From Euphorbia lathyris (Eukaryota > Streptophyta > Magnoliopsida > Malpighiales > Euphorbiaceae), in contig NC_088912.1 of assembly GCF_963576675.1 (NCBI RefSeq), forward strand, positions 60,148,895 through 60,212,894: DNA of 64,000 nucleotides, written 5' to 3'. The position numbers and the translations under genes were made by a program. Shown one piece after another: positions 9,151 to 22,142 of this stretch. How positions within the stretch are numbered: position 1 is the first letter of the stretch; every line of letters starts with the position of its first letter. The notes under the pieces are model-generated. The model made no database searches. It had not been told where the DNA came from and worked only from the letters and a program-made list of their open reading frames with translations.

Positions 9151-11984
9151 AGTCCAGTTATTATATCCTCAAAGTTAACTCCTGATCAGAAAGCGCAACT
9201 CATGGAAGTTTTGCGAAGAAACAAGGATGCAATCGCATGGAAAATTGATGATATCAAAGGTATCAGTCCGGCACTCTGTGTCCACAGAATCTTGATGGAG
9301 AAAGAGCACAAGCCATCTGTCCAGCCGCAACACAGACTGAATCCCCATATGAAGGAGGTTGTGTGAAAAGAGGTGATCAAGCTTCTTGATGCCGGCATTA
9401 TTTACCCAATCTCTGATAGTGTGTGGACCAGCCCTGTTCACGTTATACCAAAGAAGGGAGGAACAACTGTAGTCCTCAACGAGAAAGACGAGTTGGTGCC
9501 CACGAGAACGATAACAGGATGGCGAGTTTGTGCGGATTACAGAAAGCTCAACGAAGCCACAAGGAATGATCACTTTCCTTTGCCCTTCATGGACCAGATG
9601 TTAGAACGGTTAGCTAGATATGCATTCTATTGTTTCCTTGACGGTTACTCAGGGTACAATCAGATTGCAATTCACTGTGAGGACCAGGAAAAGACAACGT
9701 TCACATGTCCATACGGGACCTATGCCTACAGGCGCATACCGTTCGGACTGTGCAACGCTCCAGCCACATTTCAAAGATGCATGATGTCTATATTTCATGA
9801 TATGGTGGAGCGAACTATAGAAATATTCATGGATGACTTCTCTGTTTATGGAAACTCTTTTGAGAGCTGTTTAAACAACCTCGAAGCCGTGCTTGTGCGA
9901 TGCAAGGAGACCCACTTGGTTTTGAATTGGGAGAAATGCCACTTCATGGTTATGGGCGGAGTTGTTCTCGGGCATAAAATTTCAGAAAAGGGGATGGAAG
10001 TGGACAAAGCGAAGGTGGAAGTGATAGAAAAGCTGGCTGTTCCGGCCAATGTAAAAGATGTGCGAAGTTTTCTGGGGCACGCAGGGTTTTACCGCAGGTT
10101 TATCAAAGATTTTTCAAAGATTGCGCTACCCTTGTCAGCATTACTTCATAAGGAGGCAGAATTTTCTTTTGATGCAAGCTGTTTAAAGGCGTTCGAAATA
10201 TTAAAGAGTAAGCTGATCAACTCGCCTATACTGGCAGGACCCGACTGGGAACAGTCGTTTGAGATGATGTGTGATGCAAGCGATACATGTGTGATAGCTG
10301 TTCTGGGGCAGAGGGTTGAGAAGAAATTTCGGCCTATGTATTATGCAAGAAAAACATTAACCGAGACCCAGCAGAATTACACCACGACGGAAAAAGAGCT
10401 CCGCGCAGTTGTGTATGCTTTTGACAAATTTCGCCCTTACTTGGTGCTATCAAAAGTCATTGTTCATATAGACCATGCTGCACTACGCTACCTGTTCACC
10501 AAGAAGGATGCAAAACCAAGGCTAATACGGTGGTTGCTTTTACTTCAAGAGTTCGATCTCGAAATTAGGGACAAGAAGGGAACGGACAATGTCGCAGCGG
10601 ATCATTTGTCAAGAATTTCTCACCCAAGCAACCAGCAAGAACAACCTGAGATTTTGGAGAGTTTTCCAGACAAACATCTTTATATCGCATAGCCTGCTCC
10701 GTGGTTCGCTGACATTGCCAATTATCTCGCCAGTTCACTTAAGCCTCACAACCTGTCCATTAATCAAAGGAGGAAGTTCTATGGTGAAATTAAATATTAT
10801 TTCTGGGAGGACCCCTATCTTTTCAGGTTATGCGCCGACTAAATTATTCGAAGATGTATATCTCAAGAGGAGGGACATGCTGTTCTAAGCCATTGTCATG
10901 ACCGAGAAGCTGGAGGACACCACAGCGCCAGTAGAACTGCAGCAAAAGTACTTCAATCAGGTTTTTTCTGGCCAACACTCTTTAAGGATGCCAATCTGTT
11001 CGTTCGCACTTGCAATGAGTGCCAACGAACAAGCAATATCTCAGCTAGAAATGCCATGCCCCTCAACAACATAGTTGTTTGTGAAATTTTTGATATATGG
11101 GGAATAGATTTTATGGGTCCATTCCCTACATCTTTTGGGCATATATCTTAGTGGCTGTAGATTATGTGAGCAAGTGGGTTGAAGCAATGGCTAGTCCCAC
11201 CAATGACGCCCGTGTGGTTGTAAAATTCCTAAAAAGGCTGTTTGCCCGATTCGCTGTCCCACGAGCGATCATTAGTGATCAAGGAACCCACTTTTGCAAT
11301 GCCAAATTTGAGAAGCTGATGGGCAAGCTTGGAGTCTCTCACAGAATTGCCACACCTTACCATCCACAAACAAGTGGACAGGTGGAGATTTCCAATCGTG
11401 AAATGAAAAGAATTTTAGAAAAAACTGTTGGCAGTTCTAGGAGAGACTGGGCAAACAAGCTTGACGATGCTCTTTGGGCATATAGGACGGCCTATAAAAC
11501 ACCAATCGGAATGTCTCCGTCTAGATTGTTATACGGAAAATCTTATCACCTGCCGGTTGAAATGGAACACAGGGCCTTTTGGGCGTTAACTTTCTTAAAT
11601 TTTGACCAACAGGCTGTGGGAGACCAATGAAGACTGCAACTCTATGACATGGAGGAGTTCAGGTTGTTTTCATATGAGAATGCAGTGAATTACAAGGACA
11701 AAACCAAGATGTGGCACGATAGAAAAATCCAGATAAAGACATTTCACGAAGGACAAAGAGTTCTCTTGTACAATTCGAGACTCAGATTGTTTCCTGGGAA
11801 GCTTAAATCAAGATGGACGGGGCCTTATCTGGTAAACAAGGTGTTTGGTCATGGTGCAGTTGAAATTGGCAAGGAGGGTCAGGAACCTTTTAAGGTGAAT
11901 GGGCAAATATTGAAACCCTATTTAGAGAACGATCACATAAGGAAGATCGATACAGTTCACTTCCAATACCCCCCAAGCCAGTAG
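9151..11984 (+). pseudogene. pol of element B: RT, RNase H, integrase (broken)
   Basis: The frame is read from 9151 (linker before RT) with a TGA at 9364-9366. RT follows: [34 protein letters not shown], and FMDD at 9826-9837 with both catalytic Asp present. RNase H keeps its acidic residues ([32 protein letters not shown]). A TAG ends this frame at 10690. Integrase is recognisable by a zinc-binding region ending CNECQR near 11020, [10 protein letters not shown] near 11098, SDQGTHF near 11275 and QVEISNRE near 11385. Frameshifts lie between about 10840 and 11150, and a TGA at 11628 separates the integrase C-terminus (11649-11984). Without repair the gene could not give a complete enzyme. Confidence 0.9.
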
Positions 11985-12576
11985 AAGCACAAACAGGGTG
12001 TTCGCTACAAACACCAATTGTAGCACAAGTAACATTGCATTTAAATTAGTTTCAATTTCAAATCTTGTTAAGTAGTGTCAAAAGTAGTTTAGATCCATTT
12101 TGTGTCGAGTAGTGGTCCGTAATGAGTATCTCCAGAATAAGCACAGTTGTAAAACTTACACCTTTTCATAAAGGTCAAGATTTACGATTGTACTTGTTCA
12201 AATAGGGAGTTGATTTACCCATCAAACAGAGCTATCATTGGAAGATGGGCGGCGAAATAAAAGCTTGAAAAGTAAAAACGTCTAATCCTATGTCACTAGG
12301 CTCTTATTTCGTTTGCTCTCTCTTTCTCAATGCAATCGAACGGATAGGGGAGTAGTAAATTCAAAAATTTGAAATGTGACCGTTCGTCACCCATGGGTCT
12401 ATTCGAAGGTACGCGCCTTTTGCCAATTTGTCCAGGTGGTGTCCTTTGGACCGCCCTCATAAAGACGGGTTGGCAATAGACCGTTCCATCTCTCCCTACT
12501 TAAGGAACCCTACCTCATTACGGTCCCTTGCTCGATTTGTTTTCTTTTTCATATATTTCTTTTCACTAGTCACCGC
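11985..12576. other. Spacer between integrase and ORF3 of element B
   Basis: Non-coding. It includes a possible imperfect stem formed by GAAATAAAAGC (about 12253) and a GGCTCTTATTTC arm (about 12299). In Athila elements the downstream ORF is thought to be expressed from a spliced RNA, so splice signals may lie here. None can be proved by eye. Confidence 0.4.
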
Positions 12577-14001
12577 ATGCTCTGTGCTCTTTACCATTGG
12601 GAAACCCTATTTAAACTTGAGCACAGCATCAGAACTCGTGGCTCTAGTAAGCAGGTGAAAATCGAGGGCTCATCGAAGAAAGACAAAGCTAAGGGAAAAA
12701 TGACGGGGGCAGGCTCAGTTGCTTTCGTTCCGGATGAAAAATTGGTGAAAAAGCTTGCTCAGTTCAAGGATGCGGCCACGCAGAAATACTACGAGGAACT
12801 TGCGCAACTAGAATTCGGGCCTGTGAGGACGGTTTGCTGGGACACCTTAAAAAGGATCAAACTTGATCAGCGGGTGCGGAGCCTCATGGAGGCAGGTCAT
12901 TTCGGCTGCTTCTTTGAAATGACTGAGCCGGCCTACAAAGAACTCACGCTGGAATTCATGGCTACGTTTAAGCACCATTTCGAGATTACTGACCTGGACG
13001 AGAAAGGCAAGTTTAGTTTCAGGCTAATGACTCACACCCAGCGGCCTTCATTGAACATGTTCAATAGTCTATTGGGTGCCACAGATGACGATGACCTTGA
13101 GTCAGAAAGTTACAAGGAGGCGTTCACGCAAACCCCAGATGTATTTGACCCACAGGCCTTCTGGCAATCTATTTCGAACCAGCCGAGGTATGACGGTAGT
13201 GTTTCTAAGGCTTCAAATATTGATGACTATGCCGTCCGGTACCTCCATAAATTGGTCTCTGGCACCATCTTTGCCCACGAAAACCAAGCCACTATTCCCC
13301 ATGCCAACCTTACGGCTTTGTGGAGTATGACAACTGGGCCCAGAATGAATCTAGGCTATTGGTTTGGGGAGTACATTGCCAACTTCGGGAAGAAGAATTC
13401 CTCGGTCATCTGTTGTAGGAGCATCGTGACTCGGATTGCAGCAGAAATTGGAGTCTTTAAGCCAGAGGACCGCACCCGGCTCACTGTTGTAAACCACCCT
13501 AACCAGATTGATTTAAGGAGTTTACAAAGCATGTGTTTTGGGAAAATGGTGAATGGGAAGTGGGTCTGGATGGCAGACTTTGTTGAATCCAGGAGAGTTG
13601 AAAGCCGTAAGAGAAAGAGTGAACCTACTGTCTCTGTCTCCTCTGAGTCCGAGCAAGTTGAGCACGAAAAAGATCTTGCCTTTTACATGAAATGTGCAAA
13701 GCTCACCAATGATGATATTGTCTGTAAGTTCAATGCGCTGTTTGCGCAAAATGTGGCTAACCGCGACCAAATCCATGCCCTGGAGCATAAAACTGCTGTT
13801 CTACAAAGTGAGGTGGATATGCTGAAGCACCTTTGTGTAGAAGAGCATGGGCGAGAAAGTCCTTCGGGTGCCTCGATTAAAAGTCCGGTAAGAGCGAAAT
13901 CTGCTGTCCCTGAAACGAATGCCGCTACCTCCTCGAAAGGGGATGGTGCTGCTCCTGCTAAGGATCGAGAGGTTGATTCCTCTTGTTCCCCACTTGTCTA
14001 A
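12577..14001 (+). CDS. ORF3 of Athila-type element B, envelope position, uninterrupted
   Basis: 474 codons without a stop. The likely starts are ATG 12577 or the internal ATG at about 12700. It matches my memory of Athila ORF proteins by WDTLKRIKLDQRV, YKELTLEFMATF, FRLMTHTQRPSLNMFNSLLG, FDPQAFWQSIS, YAVRYLHKLVSGTIF and CFGKMVNGKWVWM. The C-terminal third is charged and predicted coiled-coil (NALFAQNVANRDQIHALEH onward), ending in a Ser/Lys/Ala-rich tail. I see no signal peptide or clear membrane segment, so envelope-like refers only to its position after integrase. It is the one intact reading frame in an element whose pol is broken. The function of the family is not established. Confidence 0.7.
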   Translation: MLCALYHWETLFKLEHSIRTRGSSKQVKIEGSSKKDKAKGKMTGAGSVAFVPDEKLVKKLAQFKDAATQKYYEELAQLEFGPVRTVCWDTLKRIKLDQRVRSLMEAGHFGCFFEMTEPAYKELTLEFMATFKHHFEITDLDEKGKFSFRLMTHTQRPSLNMFNSLLGATDDDDLESESYKEAFTQTPDVFDPQAFWQSISNQPRYDGSVSKASNIDDYAVRYLHKLVSGTIFAHENQATIPHANLTALWSMTTGPRMNLGYWFGEYIANFGKKNSSVICCRSIVTRIAAEIGVFKPEDRTRLTVVNHPNQIDLRSLQSMCFGKMVNGKWVWMADFVESRRVESRKRKSEPTVSVSSESEQVEHEKDLAFYMKCAKLTNDDIVCKFNALFAQNVANRDQIHALEHKTAVLQSEVDMLKHLCVEEHGRESPSGASIKSPVRAKSAVPETNAATSSKGDGAAPAKDREVDSSCSPLV

Positions 14002-15056
14002 AACCTCAAACTTGTCGCTATCCAAGCATCCGGTAACACTTATAACCCTTCTTTGTTTTTATTGTTACACTCCCATGTTATCATGTTATGATTCTTCTAT
14101 CCTGTTGTTAGAGTAACATTGAGGACAATGTTAATTTTTATTTTGGGGTGGATTGCATGCGTTTAAACTACTGCAAAACTACTTGAGCATAACATGATAA
14201 AAAGATGAAGCATGCTGTTGATTGTAGTATGATGAGTTTAAGCAAATTTCCCTCTGATAAAATCTCGACGTCCTCGTAAGCAAATCGCATAATGTGTTTA
14301 TGTAATCATTTCACTTTCTGATCCATTTCGCAACTGATTGTGCTTTTGTGGTTGCAAATTTGAGGTGATAGCTTTGTTTTATTATTTGAGCTCCCTTTTA
14401 AATTGTGAAATTCTGAAAATTTTCAAGTTTTAACTCAATTTTCACTTAAAGAATCTCGTGCTCCAATGCAAAAGCTCTGAAATGTGAGAACTTGAGCCTA
14501 CATTAGCATGAAAATGCGATGATTCTTCACGATAGGGCTAGCGCATATTGTCTTTAGGTAGGTATTGCTTTGGCTGCCTAATCAAAATGGTAAAATTTTG
14601 GATGATCATAGGAGGAAAAAGGCAGTTAGATCCCAAGTCACTCCACAAAAAGCCTACCTGTGCTTTGCACTCACATTTTTAGGATATCCAACTTGAGCCT
14701 TAACCTATTCTTTCGCAAAACACAAATTTAAGGAACCAATTCCCTTCACTGTAATCCCAAAAACACCTTGAATTTGTCTCATGCTCAGAACAAGCTGCTC
14801 GAAAGAAAGTAAAATGATTTTTTTTTTGAGAAAATCTGTGTTTATAATGATCAAACAGTGAAAGGATGACATTTGAGGAATGAATAGGAATTTTAAAAGA
14901 TAACAGGAAAGTGTTTGAATTAGTCTTTTAAATTTTTGACAAATGCTTACATCTTGAAACTAAAGTCAAATGTTGGGATAATTATGTTTGTGTATTCAAG
15001 GGATAGTTTGGTCTATGTTGTGAAACAGGCTGTGCGTAATGATCTGTGCTAAGTGC
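14002..15056. other. Non-coding 3' region of element B before element C
   Basis: Contains TTGAGGACAATG at about 14114 followed by TTTTATTTTGGGGTGG, an internal purine-tract-like motif typical of Athila elements. The rest is AT-rich with no gene. Bases 14690-15056 were copied in inverted orientation to 36438-36802. Confidence 0.6.
15052..15056. repeat. Target-site duplication of element C, left
   Basis: AGTGC, identical to 24564-24568 on the other side of element C. Confidence 0.93.
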
Positions 15057-16918
15057 TGTTGGAAATTAGGTTAAGGTATAGCAGCAGAAATATAAAAATT
15101 TTAGCCTACTTCCTTTTAACCATAGGATCCGTTAATCGTTATTTCATATAAAGAGGGATAAGAAGAAATACCTTATGATGAACAATCTACCGTTGTTAAT
15201 GAAGTGCCCACAACTCTTCTCCGAGTTCCCAAGCACAAAGTAAAACACAGTGAGATTAAGTTAGAATCAACCGTATGAGATGCAACCAAAATAGATTGCC
15301 TCTAATTAATCAACACAAGATCAAAGAGAAAAGAAGATGAATGTAATTAATCAAACGATGAAAGCCGTATTAATTCTCGTCCACGAACTAGGGGAGTCAA
15401 ATTCTCTTTCTCTCTCTAGATGTAGGTTTCGAAAATCACATAGAGGGGAGGGTAGGAGCTTTAGTCGAAATTCATGTAGTAAGGGGGTATATATAATCTC
15501 TTGTATCTAAACCCTAGTTAGATAGGAATATGTTACTTAATAGGAATTCAATTCGGAATAGAATTCCTAATTATTATCTCACTATATATCTAATATATAT
15601 AGGATAATAATAAATAACCTTATTGGATAATAATAGGAGTATATTAATCTAATTAAAACTCCTAACTTAATTATCTCTTAATTAATTTAATTCATATTCC
15701 TAATCAAATTAGGATTAATGGAATTAAAATAATTCCTTACCAATTACATATAAATTTCGGCCCCCCTTAAATAAATGGGCCTTACTTGGCTCATTTGGGC
15801 TTCCATCAATTAACAACATCCATCTCTCTTTTGGTTCCAAGTCTTATGTGTGATCCATTAGGTTCTTACTACTTCTGGCCGTATGCAACTATTAAATTAA
15901 TTTCTTCAAGAATTATATTTAATCTTTGCATAACGGAATGATGTACTGAGTATGTTATTGGCAAGTCTGTAATCATTCCCCCAGAGTCCGTTAAGAAGAC
16001 AGGTTGATTCCGTCGTTAACCTTTCTGTATTAGTTACAGTATAATTCGATCCTTTATCAACTACATCCTTGAACTGAATCTTATGACTATGGATGATGTC
16101 AAGTCACATATAGCGAGACGTTCGTTTTACTTGTACAGGCCGAGTCAACTCAAATAGATAGGTTAAGTGAAATTCGCATTTCAAGTGTTAAGCTATCACC
16201 TTGCAAGGATTTAGAGTCGAATCTTCCACAAGTGATCCATGGACGTATCTCCCATTAATCAGGAGTGATAAATGCTCAATCCAATGTATAACTACCCTGA
16301 CATTACCTCCTGTGACACCCAACCTTTTTAGTTCACACCCCAGAGTCATCTCTGTTAAGGATCGTGGGACCGCAGGATCAAAGTCTCACATTCAGTAATT
16401 CAGGATGACCAATTAACATTCCTTTGAGTCTGAGGATTAGTTATACCTATTAATACCAATGAGATGAACATGTGACAAGGATGAATCTACCCATCCTGTT
16501 ATCTCAAATGGGATCCCAAAACCTAATGAACGACGTTTCACTGGATCTATGTAACTGTCCAGATATCTGTATATATGAAGCTTGTGAGATCAGCTTTCTG
16601 TCTGACAGAAGACATTGTTACATACAAGTCTCAACAGTGATATATCAATCCTAAACATATCACTTGACTTGGGGTGGTTTTAAGTTTATTAGTTTATTAT
16701 AAAGTTCTGTCTCACTTCATGCATGTATGAACACTTTATAATCACTTTAAACAAACTTACGAATTTCCTTTTATTAGACTTTATTTAGTGCTTAAAAGGG
16801 ATTGCCTTTATATAGTTATAAAACATATATCTCATTAAAACAAATGATATAAAGAACAATTCATTTACATTAAGTTTGTATCCTAGAACAATTGTCTATA
16901 GGACACCAAACCCCAACA
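15057..16918 (-). repeat. 3' LTR of element C
   Basis: TGTTGGAAATTAGG...CCCCAACA on the plus strand. Close to 22703-24563 by eye. It has private changes (for example near 16508-16520) not shared with the 5' LTR or with the copy at 34780-36437. TATATATA near 15490 (minus-strand promoter) is the likely TATA box. Confidence 0.95.
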
Positions 16919-16930
16919 TACTCCTACTTG
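16919..16930 (-). other. Polypurine tract of element C
   Basis: The minus strand reads CCAAGTAGGAGTA immediately before the 3' LTR, the usual copia form. Confidence 0.75.
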
Positions 16931-16932
16931 GA

Positions 16933-19900
16933 CTAAAGACAATTGTTTCTAAAACTTATCCCAGTAGAAGTTAGATGACGATCATGTACTTTCTGGGTTA
17001 AAGGCTTCGTCAACGGATCTGCAACGTTGTCCTCTGTAGGTACTCTTTCTATTCTCACATCTCCTCTAGCCACAATCTCTCTAATGATGTGGTATCGCTT
17101 TAGGTAGTGCTTGGATGCATTATGAGACTGTGGTTCCTTTGATTGCGCAATGGCTCCATTGTTATCACAGTACAGAGTAATGGGATTAACAATGTCAGGC
17201 ACCACACATAGTTCTGTAATGAACTTTCTAATCCAAACTGCTTCATTTGCTGCTTCCGCAGTAGCGATGTACTCTGACTCGGTCGTAGAGAAAGCTACGC
17301 TTCCCTGCTTGGAACTCTTCCAACTGACCGCGCCCCCATTCAAGATAAACAGGTATCCTGAATTTAAAATCATTCTCATCTGTGAGATGACTTGCATCTG
17401 AAAATCCTTCTATTTTCATATCACCTTCTCCGTACACTAGGAACATATCTTTAGTTCTTCTCAAGTACTTAAGAATGTTCTTGACTGCAATCCAATGCTC
17501 GTCTCCCGGATTACCTTGGTAACGACTCGTTACTGATAACGCGAACGCTACGTCCGGTCTAGTGCATATCATAGCATACATAATCGAACCGATTGCGCTG
17601 GCGTACGGGACTACAGCCATGCGTCTTTTATCATCATCGGTTTTAGGACATTGATGATTGTTTAACTTTACTCCATGTAGCATGGGTAAGTTACCTCATT
17701 TCGATTCAAGCATGCTAAACCGATTTAGCACCTTTTCAATGTATGTAGCCTGTGAAAGACCAAGCAGTCTACGTGATCTATCTCTGTAGATCTTTATACC
17801 AAGTATATAGGCTGCTTCACCAAGGTCTTTCATTGAGAAGTTACCAGATAACCATACTTTCGCTGACTGTAGTAGAGCAATGTCATTTCCCATTAATAAT
17901 ATATCGTCCACATATAGTATGAGAAATGCTATAGAGCTCCCACTTGCTTTCTTGTAAATGCAAGCTTCTTTGCAATTTTGTTCGAAACCAAATTGTTTTA
18001 TGGTTTCATCAAAACGCTTATTCCAGCATCTAGACGCTTGCTTGAGTCCCTAAATGGATCTCTGAAGTTTGCAAACTTTATTTGCATCCTTCGATATGAA
18101 ACTTTCAGGCTGTATCATATATACATCCTCAAGCAGGTTTCCGTTCAGGAAAGCTGTTTTCACATCCATTTGCCAAATCTCATAATCAAAATGAGCGGCA
18201 ATTGCAAGCATGATTCTGATTGATTTGGACATAGCCACAGGAGAGAAAGTTTCGTCATAATCAATTCCTTGCTTCTGATGATATCCTTTCGCTACTAACC
18301 TAGCTTTGTAGGTGCTAACCTTTCCATCCATGTCTGTCTTCTTTTTAAAGATACACCTGCACCCAATGGTTATTATCCCTTCGGGTGGATCAACCAAAGT
18401 CCACACTTGGTTAGTATACATGGAATCCATTTCAGAATCCATGGCCTCAAGCCATGCTTTAGAATCTGGACTAGTAAGAGCCTCTTCGTAGTTTTCGGGT
18501 TCGTCGTCTAACACGGGAACCTCATTATCATCTCCCACTAGAAAACCATATCTAACTGGGAGTTCACGAACTCTTTGTGATCTACGAATAAGTGGCACTG
18601 GATTCTCATCTAATGGGACTCCTTCGGGTACCTCAACCGCCTCTGTCGTTTCAGTTGGTGTCTCTTCTTCTTGAACTTCGTCAAGTTCAATCATGCTTCC
18701 CTTTTGTGTTTCTTCGAGAAACTCTTTCTCTAAGAAGGTTGCATGCTTGGATACGATTACTTTCTGATCATCTGGATGATAGAAGTAATATCCCATAGTT
18801 TCCTTAGGGTATCCAATGAAGAAACATTTATCAGATTTAGAATCTAGTTTGTCGGACGCAATGCGTTTGACAAACGCTGAACAACCCCATACTCTCATGA
18901 ATGAGAACACGGGTTTCCTACCAACGAACAATTCATATGGTGTGGAACTAGCGGATTTAGTTGGTACTCGATTTATGGTGAAGAGGGCAGTTTCTAAGGC
19001 ATAGCCCCAGAACGTCTTTGGAAGTAAGGCCATGCTCATCATGGATCGTACCATATCTAGTAGGGTACGGTTTCTCCTCTCGGATACACCATTGTGTTGT
19101 GGTGTATAGGGAGGCGTCCATTGTGAGCATATCCCACATTCAGTTAGATAGTTCAGGAAATCATCTGAAAGATATTCGCCACCTCGATCAGATCGAATCG
19201 TCTTTATTTTCCTTTCTAATTGATTTTCCACTTCATTCTTGAAGCATTTGAATTTCTCAAAAGCTTCTGATTTGTGCTTCATCAAGTAGACGTAACCATA
19301 TCGGGTATGTTCATCTATAAAGCTTATGAAGTATCTGAATCCTCCTCTTGCTTGGACTGACATAGGACCGCATACATCTGAATGAATAAGTCCTAGAGTG
19401 TCTGATACACGCTCACCTTTATTGCTAAAGGGTGTCTTTATCATTTTACCTTTTAAACATGATTCGCATGTTTCCAATGATTCATGATCGATTGGATCTA
19501 TAAGCCCATCTGAATGTAGCTTTAGCATGCGTCTCTTGTTTATATGGCCTAAACGACAATGCCACAAGTAAGTTGAATTATCTATCTTATGTCTTTTGGT
19601 ATCAATTGCAAAAACATGAGTTTTGTCATCCAACACATAAATCCCATTTTGTGATATTCCTGAAAAATAAAAGATCGAATCTTTATAAAAATTGCAACTA
19701 TTGTTCTTTATTGAAATATGAAAACCGTCGTCAACAAGATGGCTAATAGAAATAATGTTACGAGACATTTCAGGAACGTATAAACAATTCCTTAATTCTA
19801 TTACAAGCCCAGAGGGCAAAGATAAAACATAATCTCCAATTGCGATGGCGGCAACTCTTGCTCCATTTCCTACTCGCAAGTTTATGCTTCCTTTCTTTAG

Positions 19901-20842
19901 TTCCTTAGTCTGTTTTAGCTCCTGCATATTTGTACAAATATGAGATCCACATCCGGTATCAAGTACCCAAGATTCAGACAGTGAAATTGTATTTATTTCA
20001 ATATAAAACATATCAGATGTTGAAGCACCGCCGTTTCCCTTCTTGAGGGAGGCTAGGTACTTCTTGCAGTTCCTCTTCCAATGCCCGTCTTTACCACAGA
20101 AGTGGCACTCTCCTTTGGGCTTCTTCACTTCCTTTCCCTTTGCTTTGTTGGGCACGGCTTTCTTACATTTCTTGGGATATTTAGGATTGGGATAATTCCC
20201 TTTCCTCTTCTTTGATCCCTCAATGACAAGAGCCGGTATGGCTTTGTCTTTCTTTATATTGGGCTCAACCGACTTGAGCATATTTGCAAGCTCTTCAAGA
20301 GAGGTTTGCAAGTCATTCATCTGATAGTTCATAATGAACTGTGAATAACTTTCTGGGAGGGATTGAAGAATTAAGTCTACACTTAATTCGTTATCCATCG
20401 CAAATCCAATACTAGAAAGTTTGGTAATGTAGCCAATCATCTTGACACAATGTGTCATGACAGATTTGCCCGCTTGCATCCTACTATGATACAGCAACTT
20501 GGATATCTCGTAGCGTTCGCACCTGGTTTGTTTCCCAAACAATTCCTTTAGGTGTACGATGATGGAATAGGCATCCATTTCCTCATGTTGCCTTTGTAAT
20601 TCCAGTGTCATCGATGCAAGTATGATGCATCCGGCATGATCATCATCAGCCTTATGCTTCTGGTAAGCATCAATTTCCTCAATGGGAGCATCATCAGCAG
20701 GGATAGGGGGTATCAATGTATCAAGTACATACCCTATCTTATCAAACTTCAAAACAATTTTGAGGTTACGAAACCAGTCGGTGAAGTTTGAACCATTCAA
20801 CTTGTTATCGGTAAGAATGTTTTGCAGATTGGTTTTAGTCAT
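16933..20842 (-). pseudogene. gag-pol polyprotein of element C (two stops and one frameshift)
   Basis: The frame starts at 20842 (MTKTNLQNILTDNK). Gag occupies about residues 1-245, then a CX2CX4HX4C knuckle (CHFCGKDGHWKRNC). The protease motif is DTGCGSH. The integrase zinc region is H-C-RLGHI...CESC, with catalytic Asp, Asp and Glu in HSDVCGP, RSDRGGEY and NGVSERRNR. RT starts with WLEAMDSEMDSMYTNQVWTL. A Tyr codon has become TAG at 18050-18052, so the frame ends inside RT. The next segments carry YVDD (about 17910) and then TGA at 17696-17698, consistent with CGA to TGA. A 5-bp deletion near 17370 relative to element D shifts RNase H, which ends at 16933. Everything upstream of RT is intact. 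Confidence 0.93.
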
Positions 20843-22142
20843 GATTTTAAGAGTGTGCGTTTAATTAAACCTGAGAGTAAGAAAGAGTAAACGTATGTCA
20901 TTCATTTGGTTAAAGTATATCAATCTAAAATTATAGGACTTTTAGTTTATTTTAGATTGCTCCCACTATTTTGCCAAATTAATAGCCATCCATATTAATT
21001 CGAAGAATTTCACAAATCCTTTAGTGAGCTAGGATCCTAACTCCTGAGATTTCGCCTTGAGTTACTCAACAAGCTAGTCTCATTCATTAGGTAGATTCAT
21101 ATGATCAATCACATCTCTAATGTGATTCCTAGGTTATTGGGTTACTAACCACATTAGTAACTAATATGCTATTCATATTAATCTCAACCATCTTGCCCAT
21201 TAGTTTATGACAACATGAGTTTACTCATCCAATTATCATAATCTAATTTAAGTATTACCCCATATTTATGAAAGAACGATTTTCGATAATTCAGGTGTTA
21301 CCATAAGACCCCGAGCTTGAGTTTACTCAACAACCCAAAGGCCCCCAGTACTGCCGGCTGAATTATAATATTAGGGAGGGGCAACCGATTTTAATAACTT
21401 CCTTATTTACTTAACTTTTTAATGAGGGATTTTATTTTAGGTCTCATAATCTAACTTAGTCTTGATTTGCTTTAGCATACATCAGACACATACATTCACA
21501 TACATTGGCGTTATGGACATATCATCTAAATTATTCCGTCGAGCCAGAGACGGAATAAAAGGGCAAACCTAAGGAAATACTAACTATTACATATTTCTCT
21601 TTAGGTCCTCCGTCTTCTCCATGGCGCCTTGAAATTACATATTAATTTCTATACTACTAAAGAAAACTTCAACTGAATTGAAGGGAATTAGATGAGAGGA
21701 GAAATTACAATAGATAGTAGATAGGCAGGACTCGTAGGCCCTATTTCAAAAATACCAAAAGACTAAAGAGAGGGTCCAAATATGTCCATAACTCCAAACA
21801 TGCATAGACTCAATTAAATAAATTTAATTGGTTGATTACATAACTATCTTATGTAATATTTATGTTAATCACATTAACTTATCAAATTAACTTTCATCCA
21901 ATTTTACTTCTAATAGTTTCGTATCATTTTATATTAAATTTTTAGGTTAATATAACTATACAAAACTTTAATTATGCATGTTCTAATTATTTAGATTTTA
22001 ATTCATTTAACATTTTGATTTACAAATTGGTAAAACAAACTTTTAAACAAATTTTCATTCGATAATCAAAAACAGAAAAAACTATCAATTTCTGAAATAT
22101 ATATATATTCAAATATAAAACGATTTTAAACCATTTAAAATC
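20843..22142 (-). other. Leader of element C, gag-proximal part
   Basis: AT-rich untranslated sequence between the GC island and gag. Collinear with the D leader at 38999-40292. No ORF of note. It may hold RNA signals. Confidence 0.6.

Larger units (their letters stand above)
9150..15056 (+). mobile_element. Element B: Athila-type Ty3/gypsy element, part 1 (pol and ORF3)
   Basis: Begins inside pol because element A is inserted at 9149/9150. It carries RT, RNase H and integrase, then a separate ORF downstream of integrase, the layout of Athila elements. It is interrupted at 15056 by element C and continues at 24564. The AGTGC at 15052-15056 repeats at 24564-24568, which proves the two parts were once continuous. 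The 5' LTR and gag lie left of the window. Confidence 0.9.
14690..16918. repeat. Source segment of an inverted duplication (B flank plus C LTR)
   Basis: The reverse complement of 14690-16918 matches 34579-36802 along its length, across the B/C junction. The first 200 bp of the other copy are D-like rather than C-like (see the patch at 34780-36832). Confidence 0.88.

Noticed and set aside
16201..16654. Small ORFs recurring in C/D-family LTRs (also 23846-24299, 34841-35023, 36865-37348, 47559-48042)
   Set aside because: Repeat only because the LTR repeats; antisense to the element, with no recognised domain.
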